A stretch of DNA of 64,000 nucleotides, from assembly GCF_900176465.1 (NCBI RefSeq), contig NZ_FWXR01000003.1, positions 1 to 64,000 of the forward strand, in the 5' to 3' direction. This document shows, one piece after another, positions 14,937 to 22,948 of the stretch. The stretch is from Fulvimarina manganoxydans. GTDB taxonomy: Bacteria > Pseudomonadota > Alphaproteobacteria > Rhizobiales > Rhizobiaceae. A program made the translations under genes and the position numbers. Under the pieces are notes generated by a model. The model made no database searches. It had not been told where the DNA came from and worked only from the letters and a program-made list of their open reading frames with translations. Numbering within the stretch: position 1 is the first letter of the stretch; every line of letters begins with the position of its first letter.

Positions 14937-16268
14937 TTGGCTGATCTCTCGACGAATTTCCTCGGCATTTCCTCCCCCAACCCATTCTGGCTGGCTTCCG
15001 CGCCGCCGACGGATAAGGAATACAACGTCCAGCGCGCTTTCGAGGCCGGCTGGGGCGGCGTCGTGTGGAAGACGCTCGGCGAGGACCCGCCCGTCGTCAA
15101 TGTCAACGGCCCGCGCTATGGCGCGATTCACGGGCCGGACCGGCGGCTCCTCGGCCTCAACAATATCGAGCTGATCACCGACCGGGCGCTCGACACGAAC
15201 CTCGAAGAGATCGCGCGGGTCAAGCGCAACTGGCCGGACCGAGCGATGATCGTCTCCCTGATGGTGCCCTGCGAGGAAGCGCCCTGGAAGAAAATCCTTG
15301 CCCTCGTCGAGGAGACCGGCGCGGACGGGGTGGAGCTCAATTTCGGCTGCCCTCATGGTATGAGCGAGCGCGGCATGGGTTCGGCCGTCGGCCAGGTGCC
15401 TGAATATATCGAGATGGTCGCGCGCTGGTGCAAGCAGCATTCCAGGCTGCCGGTCATCGTCAAGCTGACGCCCAACATCACCGATATCCGCTATCCGGCG
15501 CGTGCGGCCAGGAAGGGCGGTGCCGACGCGGTCTCGCTGATCAACACCATCTCCTCGATCGTCTCGATCGATCTCGACAATTTCGCCCCCACCCCCACCA
15601 TCGACGGCAAGGGCTCCCATGGCGGCTATTGCGGCCCGGCGGTCAAACCCATCGCCCTCAATATGGTCGCCGAAATCGCCCGCGATGGCGAAACCGCCGG
15701 CATGCCGATGTCCGGCATCGGCGGCATCACCACATGGCGCGACGCGGCGGAGTTCATCGCGCTCGGCTGCGGGACGGTCCAGGTCTGCACCGCGGCGATG
15801 ACCTATGGCTTCAAGGTGGTCCAGGAAATGGCCTCGGGTCTCTCCGACTGGATGGACGAGAAGGGGTACGCCTCGATCGAGGATTTCCGCGGCCGCGCCG
15901 CGCCCAACGTCACCGACTGGCAGTATCTGAACCTCAATTACGTGACCAAGGCGCGGATCGATCAGGACAAATGCATCTCCTGCGGCCGTTGCCACATCGC
16001 CTGCGAGGACACCTCCCATCAGGCCATCACCAATCAGGTCGACGGCGTGCGCAAGTTCGAAGTGATCGATGCCGAATGCGTCGGCTGCAATCTCTGCGTC
16101 AATGTCTGCCCGGTCGAGGACTGCATCACCATGGAGCGGATCGCCGGCGTCGATCCGCGCACGGGCAAGCCGATCCCCGAGGACTATGGGAACTGGACGG
16201 CTCACCCGAACAATCCGATGGCGGTGGAGAAGATCCAGCACGCGCCGGAGCGGGTGGCCGCGGAGTAA
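14937..16268 (+). CDS. preA: NAD-dependent dihydropyrimidine dehydrogenase, subunit PreA
   Basis: A 443-residue catalytic subunit that reduces uracil/thymine on FMN in the PreTA complex. The TIM barrel begins MADLSTNFLGISSPNPFWLAS. FMN/substrate motifs are ELNFGCPHGMSERGMG (containing the catalytic Cys region), KLTPNITDI and SGIGGITTWRDA. The C-terminal ferredoxin-like part has CISCGRCHIACED and CVGCNLCVNVCPVEDC for two [4Fe-4S] clusters. TTG 14937 has AGAGGAG eight bases upstream and gives the usual N-terminus; GTG 14928 lies inside that ribosome site and is less likely. It is 597 bp from preT because of the inserted hicBA. Confidence 0.94.
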   Translation: MADLSTNFLGISSPNPFWLASAPPTDKEYNVQRAFEAGWGGVVWKTLGEDPPVVNVNGPRYGAIHGPDRRLLGLNNIELITDRALDTNLEEIARVKRNWPDRAMIVSLMVPCEEAPWKKILALVEETGADGVELNFGCPHGMSERGMGSAVGQVPEYIEMVARWCKQHSRLPVIVKLTPNITDIRYPARAARKGGADAVSLINTISSIVSIDLDNFAPTPTIDGKGSHGGYCGPAVKPIALNMVAEIARDGETAGMPMSGIGGITTWRDAAEFIALGCGTVQVCTAAMTYGFKVVQEMASGLSDWMDEKGYASIEDFRGRAAPNVTDWQYLNLNYVTKARIDQDKCISCGRCHIACEDTSHQAITNQVDGVRKFEVIDAECVGCNLCVNVCPVEDCITMERIAGVDPRTGKPIPEDYGNWTAHPNNPMAVEKIQHAPERVAAE

Positions 16269-16315
16269 AAGTCAGCGCCGTTTCGATCCGCGCTGGTCCT
16301 TTCGTTTCTCTAGGA

Positions 16316-16963
16316 TCAGCGCGGGCGAATGCCGTTGAGGATGATCGAAAGAACCGCCTGGGCCGCCTGTTCGCGGTAGCCCGGTCGGTCGATCTGTTGG
16401 CCGAGGACGGCGCGGATCTGCGCGTCGAAATCGGCGTAGTGCTGGGTGGTTGCCCAAATGGTGAAGATCAGATGCACCGGGTCGATTGGCGCAAGCCGTC
16501 CCGATTGAACCCAATGGCCGATCACCGCCGCCTTGCGCAGCACGAGTTCTTTGAGATGGGTCGCCAAGAACTCGCCGATCACCGGAGCGCCGGCCAGGAC
16601 CTCATTGGCGAAGAGGCGCGAGGCGGCGGTATTGTCTGCCGACATCCGCATCTTCAGCGAGATGTAGCGCCGCAACTCCTCGATCGGATCGCCCTCCGCA
16701 TCGAGCGCCTCCAGGGGCGCCAGCCAGTCCGCGAGGATCGATTCCAGCACCGCCCGATAGATGTCCTGCTTGCGGCGGAAGTAGTAGAGGAGGTTAGGCT
16801 TCGACATGCCCGCTCGCTGAGCGATCTGATCGACCGTTGAGCCGCGAAATCCATGGATCGAGAAGACGTCGAGCGCCGCCACCAAAATGGCGCTGCGATT
16901 GATCTCCTGAATCCGCGTGCGCGGCTTGTCGGGCTCTTCGCCCGTATCGAGATAGACGTCCAA
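16316..16963 (-). CDS. rutR: TetR-family regulator of pyrimidine catabolism (RutR type)
   Basis: A 215-residue TetR protein closely patterned on RutR (about 212 aa), the uracil/thymine-responsive repressor. The DNA-binding part is ILVAALDVFSIHGFRG, then STVDQIAQRAGMSKPNLLYY. The ligand-domain stretches SRLFANEVLAGAPVI and PLEALDAEGDPIEELRRYI are characteristic of the RutR C-terminal domain. TTG 16963 with AGAGGA upstream gives the right length; the in-frame extension to 17242 overlaps the operator and the transaminase gene. It is divergent from the transaminase gene across a RutR-type palindrome, so autoregulation and control of the locus are likely. Confidence 0.9.
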   Translation of the reverse strand: MDVYLDTGEEPDKPRTRIQEINRSAILVAALDVFSIHGFRGSTVDQIAQRAGMSKPNLLYYFRRKQDIYRAVLESILADWLAPLEALDAEGDPIEELRRYISLKMRMSADNTAASRLFANEVLAGAPVIGEFLATHLKELVLRKAAVIGHWVQSGRLAPIDPVHLIFTIWATTQHYADFDAQIRAVLGQQIDRPGYREQAAQAVLSIILNGIRPR

Positions 16964-17041
16964 GACGGTCCTCTTCTGCCGATCCACTTGGCAGGTCTGC
17001 CGAATGCCTTCTCGAGCGGCATGTGCCTTGACCCCGCCCAG

Positions 17042-17077
17042 TTGACCTTCTAGCCTCCGATTTGACCAAATAGTCAA
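17042..17077. promoter_or_regulatory. RutR-type palindrome plus 20-bp-phased half-site between rutR and the transaminase
   Basis: TTGACCAAATAGTCAA at 17062-17077 differs at one arm position from the RutR consensus TTGACCA-N2-TGGTCAA. A further TTGACC half-site at 17042-17047 begins exactly 20 bp earlier. On the minus strand TTGACT (17077-17072) can be a -35 box with a weak -10 (GCTAGA) 17 bp on, so the site overlaps the likely rutR promoter. It is 52 bp upstream of the transaminase start. Confidence 0.82.
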
Positions 17078-17129
17078 GATTTTCCGGCCCTCTCGGTTCG
17101 CTCTCGACGGGCCTTTTTCGGACAGTCCC

Positions 17130-18458
17130 ATGAACGAACGCGTCGCACTCTCCACGAATAATCTCGAAGCCTTCTGGATGCCGTTTTCGGCTAACCGCCA
17201 GTTCAAGAAGGCGCCGCGCATGTTCATCGGGGCCAAGGACATGCATTATACGACCTCGGACGGTCGTCAGGTGCTCGATGGGACGGCGGGGCTCTGGTGC
17301 GTGAATGCTGGCCATTGTCGGCCGAAGATCACGGAAGCGATTCGGGCTCAGGCAGGCGAGCTCGATTATGCGCCGGCCTTCCAGATGGGCCATCCGAAGG
17401 CCTTCGAGCTCGCTTCGCAGCTCGCGATGATCGCGCCGACCGGTCTCGATCACGTCTTCTTCACCAATTCCGGCTCCGAATCGGTCGAGACGGCTTTGAA
17501 GATCGCGCTGGCCTATCAACGGGCCAAGGGCGATGGCGCGCGGTTCCGGCTGATCGGGCGCGAGCGCGGCTATCACGGGGTCAATTTCGGCGGCATTTCG
17601 GTTGGCGGCATTGTCGGCAATCGCAAGATGTTCGGAACTCTGCTCACCGGCGTCGACCATATGCGCCACACCCACGATCCGGCTCGCAACGGCTATTCGA
17701 AGGGCGAGACCGAGCATGGCGCGGACCTCGCCGAGGACCTTTTGCGCATCGCGACCCTGCACGACCCCTCGACGATCGCCGCCGTCATCGTCGAGCCGGT
17801 GGCCGGATCGACCGGTGTGCTGCCGCCGCCGAAGGGCTATCTCAAGCGCTTGCGCGAGATCTGCGACCAGCACGGCATCTTGTTGATCTTCGACGAGGTG
17901 ATCACTGGCTATGGCCGAATGGGCGAGGCTTTTGCCTCCGACTATTTCGGCGTCGTGCCCGACATCATGGTGACCGCCAAGGGCCTGACCAATGGCGTCG
18001 TCCCGATGGGCGCGGTCTTCGTGAAGGACGACATCTACGACGCCTTCATGGGCGGGGCCGAGCATCTGATCGAATTTGCCCATGGCTACACCTATTCGGG
18101 CAATCCGATCGCGGCGGCCGCCGGTCTCGCGACCCTCGAAACCTATAAGGAAGATGGTCTGTTCGAGCGGGCGAAGGCGCTGGAGCCGGTCTGGGCCGAT
18201 GCGATCCATTCGCTGAAGGGCACGCGCCACGTCATCGACATCCGCACGATCGGCCTCATCGGTGCGATCGAACTGGAGCCGATGAAGGACATGCCGACCA
18301 AGCGCGCCTTCACCGCCTTCGTCGAAGCCTTCGAAAAGGGGCTGTTGATCCGCACGACCGGCGATATCATCGCGCTCTCCCCGCCGCTGATCATCTCAGA
18401 AGACCAGATCGGCGAGATCGTCGACACGTTGAAGCCGATCCTGGACAACCTCGACTGA
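17130..18458 (+). CDS. Omega-amino acid (beta-alanine):pyruvate transaminase family protein
   Basis: A 442-residue class III PLP aminotransferase. Landmarks are GLWCVNAGHCRPKI, FFTNSGSESVETALKIA (phosphate binding), ERGYHGVNFGGIS, LLIFDEVITGYGRMG (the Asp that contacts the pyridine nitrogen) and TAKGLTNG with the Schiff-base Lys at residue 284. In this locus it probably converts beta-alanine or 3-aminoisobutyrate, the end product of reductive uracil/thymine degradation, to malonate or methylmalonate semialdehyde. It begins the plus-strand operon after a RutR-type operator; the carbamoylase starts 56 bp after its stop. Exact substrate is inferred from context. Confidence 0.92.
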   Translation: MNERVALSTNNLEAFWMPFSANRQFKKAPRMFIGAKDMHYTTSDGRQVLDGTAGLWCVNAGHCRPKITEAIRAQAGELDYAPAFQMGHPKAFELASQLAMIAPTGLDHVFFTNSGSESVETALKIALAYQRAKGDGARFRLIGRERGYHGVNFGGISVGGIVGNRKMFGTLLTGVDHMRHTHDPARNGYSKGETEHGADLAEDLLRIATLHDPSTIAAVIVEPVAGSTGVLPPPKGYLKRLREICDQHGILLIFDEVITGYGRMGEAFASDYFGVVPDIMVTAKGLTNGVVPMGAVFVKDDIYDAFMGGAEHLIEFAHGYTYSGNPIAAAAGLATLETYKEDGLFERAKALEPVWADAIHSLKGTRHVIDIRTIGLIGAIELEPMKDMPTKRAFTAFVEAFEKGLLIRTTGDIIALSPPLIISEDQIGEIVDTLKPILDNLD

Positions 18459-18514
18459 CGCTTCGCTCCTTATCTTTCAACGATCCTCAGAATTCCCAGG
18501 AAAGAGACGACGCC

Positions 18515-19762
18515 ATGGCCCTCAACTCCAACCTCCAGATCGACGGCGACCGGCTGTGGGACGCGCTGATGGAGATGGCGAAGATCGGGCCGGGTGTCGC
18601 GGGCGGCAACAACCGCCAGACGCTGACTGACGAGGACGGGGAGGGGCGCAAGCTCTTCCAATCCTGGGCAGAGGCGGCGGGCATGACCATGGGCGTCGAC
18701 ACCATGGGCAATATGTTCTTTCGCCGGGAAGGCGCCGACCCGGACGCGCTGCCGGTCTATGTGGGCTCCCATCTCGACACCCAACCGACGGGGGGCAAAT
18801 ATGACGGTGTCCTCGGCGTTCTCGGCGCCCTGGAACTCGTCCGGACCCTCAATGACCTGAACATCAAGACCAAGCACCCGATCGTCGTCACCAACTGGAC
18901 GAATGAGGAGGGAACGCGTTTTGCCCCGGCCATGCTCGCCTCCGGCGTCTTTGCCGGGGTGCATGAGGAGGATTGGGCGAAGGCCCGCCTCGATGCCAAG
19001 GGAAAGCGTTTCGGCGAGGAGTTGAAGCGGATCGGCTGGGAGGGCGAGGAGCCCGTCGGCGCGCGCAAGATGAAGGCCTTTTTCGAGCTTCACATCGAAC
19101 AGGGACCGATCCTCGAAGACGAAGGCCTCGACATCGGCGTCGTCACCCATGGCCAAGGGCTCTACTGGCTCGAGGTCACGCTGACCGGCAAGGAGAGCCA
19201 CACCGGCTCCACTCCCATGCCCAAGCGCCGAAACGCCGGACTCGGCATGGCACGGGTGACCGAGCTCGTCCATGAAGTGGCGATGGACTATCAGCCGAAC
19301 GCCGTCGGGGCGATCGGCCATGTGGAAGTCTATCCGAACTCGCGCAACATCATTCCCGGCAAATGCGTCTTCACCATCGATATCCGCTCTCCCTCCAAGG
19401 AGACGCTCGATACGATGCGCGAGCGGATCGAGGACGGCATCGATACGATCGCCGAGGCGCTCGATATCGACGTCTCGGTCGACGAGGTCGGCCATTTCGA
19501 TCCAGTGACCTTCGACGAGACCTGCGTGAAGGCCGTGCGCAACGCCGCCGAGCGGCTCGGCCTCTCACACACCGATATCGTCTCCGGCGCCGGCCACGAC
19601 GCCTGCTGGATCAACCGCGTCGCGCCGACCGCCATGGTCATGTGCCCTTGCGTCGACGGCCTCAGCCACAACGAGGCCGAGGAGATCACGAAGGAATGGG
19701 CGGCGAACGGCGCGAATGTCTTGCTCCAGGCCGTGGTGGAGACAGCCGGCGTGGTGGAGTAG
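18515..19762 (+). CDS. Zn-dependent N-carbamoyl-beta-alanine amidohydrolase (beta-ureidopropionase type)
   Basis: A 415-residue M20-family amidase/hydantoinase/carbamoylase that hydrolyses N-carbamoyl-beta-alanine to beta-alanine, CO2 and ammonia, the third step of reductive pyrimidine breakdown. Di-metal ligands are visible: GSHLDTQPTGGKYDG (His86, Asp97), NEEGTRF (Glu131/132), FFELHIEQGP (His) and a C-terminal GAGHDACW (His). The dimerisation lid between these elements is of normal length. The start at 18515 follows AGGAAAGAGA. It lies between the transaminase and an inserted mazEF pair. Allantoate or L-carbamoyl-amino-acid hydrolases are homologous alternatives, but the locus points to ureidopropionase. 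Confidence 0.93.
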   Translation: MALNSNLQIDGDRLWDALMEMAKIGPGVAGGNNRQTLTDEDGEGRKLFQSWAEAAGMTMGVDTMGNMFFRREGADPDALPVYVGSHLDTQPTGGKYDGVLGVLGALELVRTLNDLNIKTKHPIVVTNWTNEEGTRFAPAMLASGVFAGVHEEDWAKARLDAKGKRFGEELKRIGWEGEEPVGARKMKAFFELHIEQGPILEDEGLDIGVVTHGQGLYWLEVTLTGKESHTGSTPMPKRRNAGLGMARVTELVHEVAMDYQPNAVGAIGHVEVYPNSRNIIPGKCVFTIDIRSPSKETLDTMRERIEDGIDTIAEALDIDVSVDEVGHFDPVTFDETCVKAVRNAAERLGLSHTDIVSGAGHDACWINRVAPTAMVMCPCVDGLSHNEAEEITKEWAANGANVLLQAVVETAGVVE

Positions 19763-19795
19763 GATCGCCCCGTCGAAGAGGATCAGGAGGCGGCA

Positions 19796-20017
19796 ATGGG
19801 ACGCCCGAAGGAAATGACGGAGGAACAGCGGCAGGACCTTCTGGCGCAGGGTTGGCAACCGCATGAGATCTGGCTGCCGGATTGGAACAATCCGCTCTTC
19901 AAGGCCAAGATCGAAAAGGAAGCGAGAGCCATATCTCAGTCCGATCGCGACGATCCGGACGTCGACGACTGGATTGCCCTGGTTCGCGGCGATGTGTGGG
20001 ACGATGACGCGGCGTGA
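19796..20017 (+). CDS. MazE-type antitoxin (DUF3018-like)
   Basis: A 73-residue protein: a short basic/helical N-terminus, then QGWQPHEIWLPDWNNPLF, a strand motif shared with DUF3018/MazE-family antitoxins, and an acidic tail (DDPDVDDWIALVRGD) typical of the toxin-wrapping C-terminus. It should neutralise the MazF/PemK-like toxin encoded next, with which it overlaps by 4 bp (GTGA at 20014-20017). AGGAGG lies upstream of the ATG at 19796. It sits on the sense strand inside the pyrimidine operon, 33 bp after the amidohydrolase gene. Confidence 0.86.
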   Translation: MGRPKEMTEEQRQDLLAQGWQPHEIWLPDWNNPLFKAKIEKEARAISQSDRDDPDVDDWIALVRGDVWDDDAA

Positions 20018-20379
20018 GACGGGGCGACGTCTTTACGGTGTCCATGGGCGGCCAATCGAAGAAGCCCCGCCCAGGCGTCATCATCCAGGCCACGAGCCTG
20101 ATCATTCCGGAGGGTCCGATCCTTGTCTGCCCCCTCACAAGCCGTCTGCTGTCGGACATGATCACCCGGCCGACAATAGAACCATCGCAGTCCAACGGTC
20201 TCCTCGTCCCATCGCAGCCAATGGTGAACCGGATGACCAGTGCATCTCCCAAGGAAATCGGATCGATCATCGGCTGTTTGAGCCAGGATGATCTGCAACG
20301 ATTGGACCTCGCGCTCATCATCGTACTTGAATTGGGGCCGGCTTTTTTCGCAGCCCCGCCGAATGGAGAGGCTTCATGA
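20014..20379 (+). CDS. MazF/PemK-family endoribonuclease toxin
   Basis: A 121-residue PemK/MazF-like toxin of the plasmid-maintenance SH3-like barrel fold, normally a sequence-specific mRNA interferase. The diagnostic start is MRRGDVFTVSM, followed by KPRPGVIIQ, ILVCPLTSR (the catalytic Thr/Ser-Arg region) and NGLLVPSQPMVNRMTS. GTG 20014 overlaps the antitoxin stop. Its own stop overlaps the hydA start (ATGA at 20376-20379), so toxin, antitoxin and dihydropyrimidinase form one coupled chain. The frame is intact and all key regions are present, so it is probably active. Confidence 0.9.
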   Translation: MRRGDVFTVSMGGQSKKPRPGVIIQATSLIIPEGPILVCPLTSRLLSDMITRPTIEPSQSNGLLVPSQPMVNRMTSASPKEIGSIIGCLSQDDLQRLDLALIIVLELGPAFFAAPPNGEAS

Positions 20380-21827
20380 CCACAGTCATCAAAGGCGGCA
20401 CCATCGTCACCGCCGATCTCACCTACAAGGCCGACATTCTGATCGCCGATGGCAAGATCGCCGAGATCGGGCCGGACCTGTCGGGCGACGAAGTGGTCGA
20501 TGCATCGGGCGCGATCGTCATGCCGGGCGGCATCGATCCGCACACCCATATGGAAATGCCCTTCATGGGCACCTTCTCCTCGGACGATTTCGATAGTGGC
20601 ACGGCCGCTGCGATCTCTGGGGGCACGACCATGTGCGTCGATTTCTGCCTGCCGGCGCCCGATCAACGGCCGATGGAGGCGCTGCAGGAATGGTTCCAGA
20701 AGGCCGGGCCCGCCCGCACCGACTTTTCCTTCCATATGGGTGTGACCTGGTGGGGAAAGGCGTTCTTCGACGAGATGCCCAAAGTGGTCGAGGCCGGCGT
20801 CAACACCTTCAAGCACTTCATGGCCTATAAGGGCGCGCTTATGGTGAATGACGACGAGATGTTCGCGTCCTTCACGCGCTGCGCCGAGATCGGCGCGATG
20901 CCGCTGGTCCATGCCGAAAACGGCGACGTCGTCGCCGTCCTTCAGCAAAAGCTTTTGGCCGAGGGCAATAACGGTCCCGAAGCTCATGCCTATTCCCGCC
21001 CGCCCGAGGTCGAGGGCGAGGCGGTGAACCGCGCAATCATGATCGCCGATCAGGCGGGCGTGCCGCTCTATGTGGTCCACACCTCCTGCGAACAGGCCCA
21101 TGAAGCGATCCGCCGGGCCCGGCAGAAGGGCATGCGAGTCTATGGCGAGCCGCTGATTCAGCATCTCGTGCTCGACGAGACCGAATACGCCCATCCCGAT
21201 TGGGACCATGCGGCGCGGCGCGTGATGAGCCCGCCCTTTCGCAACAAGCTCCACCAGGATTCGCTCTGGGCAGGCCTTGCGGCCGGTTCGCTCCAGGTCG
21301 TGGCGACGGACCACTGCGCCTTCACGACTGATCAAAAGCGGATGGGCGTCGGCGACTTCACCAAGATCCCGAACGGCACCGGCGGGTTGGAAGACAGGCT
21401 ATCCGTTCTCTGGACCTATGGCGTGAAGACCGGCCGGCTGACGATGAACGAGTTCGTGGCGGTCACCTCGACCAACATCGCCAAGATCCTCAACATCTAC
21501 CCGAAGAAGGGCGCGATTCTTCCCGGCGCCGATGCCGATCTGATCGTGTTCGACCCGGCGGCGACGAAGACGATTTCGGCCAAGACCCAGAAATCGGCAA
21601 TCGACTACAATGTCTTCGAGGGGATCAAGGTCACCGGCGTCACGGCCATGACCTTCTCGCGTGGCAAACTCGTCTACAAGGATGGCGACATCCGGGCCGA
21701 AAAGGGAGACGGACGCTTTGTTGAACGCCCGGCCAACGCGCCGGTCAACACGGCGCTCTCGACCTGGAAGGAACTGACCGCGCCCCGCAAGGTGGAGCGG
21801 ACGGGCATTCCGGCGAGCGGGGTGTGA
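20376..21827 (+). CDS. hydA: Dihydropyrimidinase
   Basis: A 483-residue cyclic amidohydrolase that opens dihydrouracil or dihydrothymine to N-carbamoyl-beta-amino acid, step two of reductive pyrimidine degradation. The di-zinc site is visible: HTH at 56-58, the carboxylated lysine Lys152 in FKHFMAYKG, a His in PLVHAENGD, a His in VVHTSCEQAHEAI and the Asp in VVATDHCAF. Length is usual for the family. GGAGAGG, eight bases before the ATG, lies inside the end of the toxin gene. Hydantoinase is a homologous alternative, but the preTA context favours dihydropyrimidinase. Confidence 0.95.
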   Translation: MTTVIKGGTIVTADLTYKADILIADGKIAEIGPDLSGDEVVDASGAIVMPGGIDPHTHMEMPFMGTFSSDDFDSGTAAAISGGTTMCVDFCLPAPDQRPMEALQEWFQKAGPARTDFSFHMGVTWWGKAFFDEMPKVVEAGVNTFKHFMAYKGALMVNDDEMFASFTRCAEIGAMPLVHAENGDVVAVLQQKLLAEGNNGPEAHAYSRPPEVEGEAVNRAIMIADQAGVPLYVVHTSCEQAHEAIRRARQKGMRVYGEPLIQHLVLDETEYAHPDWDHAARRVMSPPFRNKLHQDSLWAGLAAGSLQVVATDHCAFTTDQKRMGVGDFTKIPNGTGGLEDRLSVLWTYGVKTGRLTMNEFVAVTSTNIAKILNIYPKKGAILPGADADLIVFDPAATKTISAKTQKSAIDYNVFEGIKVTGVTAMTFSRGKLVYKDGDIRAEKGDGRFVERPANAPVNTALSTWKELTAPRKVERTGIPASGV

Positions 21828-22288
21828 CCACGGCTTGCGCCGACATCAAGGTTGCGGCCGTGATGCTTTTCGATGCGGATGGAAGGATGCTTCTCGTCCG
21901 CAAGAGGGGCACACGGTGCTTTATGCAGCCGGGCGGCAAGGCCGAGCCAGGCGAATCCTTCCGGCACGCGGCCTGCCGTGAACTCCATGAGGAAATCGGT
22001 CTGCAACTGAGTCCCGAGGATCTGATCGATTGCGGCGTGTACTCAGCCGAGGCTGCCAATGAGCCCGGCAGCCAAGTCGTTGCTCACGTGTTTGCCGCTT
22101 TCTGCATAACCACGGTCAAGGCAGCGGCGGAGATTGAGGAACTCGTCTGGATCGATCCTGGACAACCGGCCAATCTCCGTCTCGCGCCGCTAACGGCGAA
22201 TTCGATATACACCCTTGCTCGTGGCTTCGATGTCTCGAGCCTTCCCGGCATGCCGCACCGCGACAAGCCAGAAGCTTCGACAAACTGA
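21824..22288 (+). CDS. NUDIX hydrolase
   Basis: A 154-residue NUDIX protein. The box GKAEPGESFRHAACRELHEE (ending in IG) fits G-x5-E-x7-R-E-U-x-E-E-x-G-U, so it should hydrolyse a nucleoside-diphosphate-linked compound with Mg. The N-terminus VAAVMLFDADGRMLLVRKRG resembles the housecleaning/MutT-like branch. GTG 21824 overlaps the hydA stop by 4 bp, so it is coupled to pyrimidine catabolism; a role in clearing damaged or excess pyrimidine nucleotides is possible but speculative. It is the last plus-strand gene before the second RutR-like palindrome. Confidence 0.9.
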   Translation: MTTACADIKVAAVMLFDADGRMLLVRKRGTRCFMQPGGKAEPGESFRHAACRELHEEIGLQLSPEDLIDCGVYSAEAANEPGSQVVAHVFAAFCITTVKAAAEIEELVWIDPGQPANLRLAPLTANSIYTLARGFDVSSLPGMPHRDKPEASTN

Positions 22289-22311
22289 GCGTTTCGAACC
22301 GTTCCAAACTC

Positions 22312-22327
22312 TTGACTATTTGGTCAA
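22312..22327. promoter_or_regulatory. Second RutR-type palindrome, exact inverse of the rutR operator
   Basis: TTGACTATTTGGTCAA is the exact reverse complement of the 17062-17077 operator. It lies 24 bases after the NUDIX stop and 137 bases before the 3' end of the minus-strand cupin gene. On the plus strand TTGACT can serve as a -35 box pointing towards the ABC transporter genes, although the -10 match is weak. Confidence 0.75.
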
Positions 22328-22463
22328 AGATTTCGCACACTCAGTTCATGGGCGTTTGCCGGGCACGCGGCGTTCGCGTCTTTCGCGGGGATGCCCGCCA
22401 GCCTGAACGGGATGCATGGTCCAGCGTCTTTCCTGCCAGTTTCAGACAGATCGACGGAAGCCT

Positions 22464-22913
22464 TCAGGCCTCCGGCGGCTTGGCCGGAATGAGCGCTTCA
22501 AGGTCGGGACGCAGGACGACGCTTTCCTGTTCGTTCGGGTCGGTCCGCGCGATCACGGCGATGCAGGGTTCGGGGCCGGGATTGTAGGGCAGATGCGGCA
22601 CGCCGGCCGGGATGTAGAAGAGGTCGCCGGCCGCGACGGTCGCGTGATTCTCCAGCCGCGAACCATACCAGGTGCCCGAGATGCCGCTTATCACATAGAT
22701 CGCCGTCTCGTGACTTTCGTGAAGATGGGCCTTGGCGCGTCCCCCCGGCGGGATGGTCAGAAGATGCATGCAGATGCCGGTGGAGCCGACGGTCTCCTTG
22801 GCGATCCCCTCGAAATAGCTGAATCCTTGTTTGCCGTCATAGGTGGATTGGGGCCGGATCAGACGGCACTCCGGATTGGGGGAATTAGGGGCAGGGCGGC
22901 TGGGCTGCGACAT
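22464..22913 (-). CDS. Cupin domain-containing protein
   Basis: A 149-residue single-domain cupin. The metal motifs are GGRAKAHLHESHETAIYVISG (His/His/Glu) and GDLFYIPAGVPHLPYN (His). The function of such single cupins is open (dioxygenase, isomerase, sensor). It is the only non-toxin gene on the minus strand within the catabolic block. It is divergent from the ABC ATPase across 35 bp, while its 3' end faces the RutR-like palindrome. AGGAGA precedes the ATG at 22913; a longer in-frame start at 22955 would enter the ABC gene. Confidence 0.87.
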   Translation of the reverse strand: MSQPSRPAPNSPNPECRLIRPQSTYDGKQGFSYFEGIAKETVGSTGICMHLLTIPPGGRAKAHLHESHETAIYVISGISGTWYGSRLENHATVAAGDLFYIPAGVPHLPYNPGPEPCIAVIARTDPNEQESVVLRPDLEALIPAKPPEA

Positions 22914-22948
22914 CGGACGATCTCCTCGCATTCGAGAAGGAATTAGGC

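Noticed and set aside
14565-16241. A 558-residue open frame on minus opposite preA
   Set aside because: It covers preA and hicB in antisense, is rich in Asp/Arg/Gly/His typical of reverse translation of GC-rich genes, and contains no recognisable domain.
15428-16840. A 470-residue open frame on plus in another frame of preA
   Set aside because: It is an Arg/Gly/His-rich shadow of preA that continues antisense into rutR; both underlying genes have clear family motifs.
16794-18230. A 478-residue open frame on minus opposite the transaminase
   Set aside because: Shadow of the class III aminotransferase gene; no motifs and no start signal.
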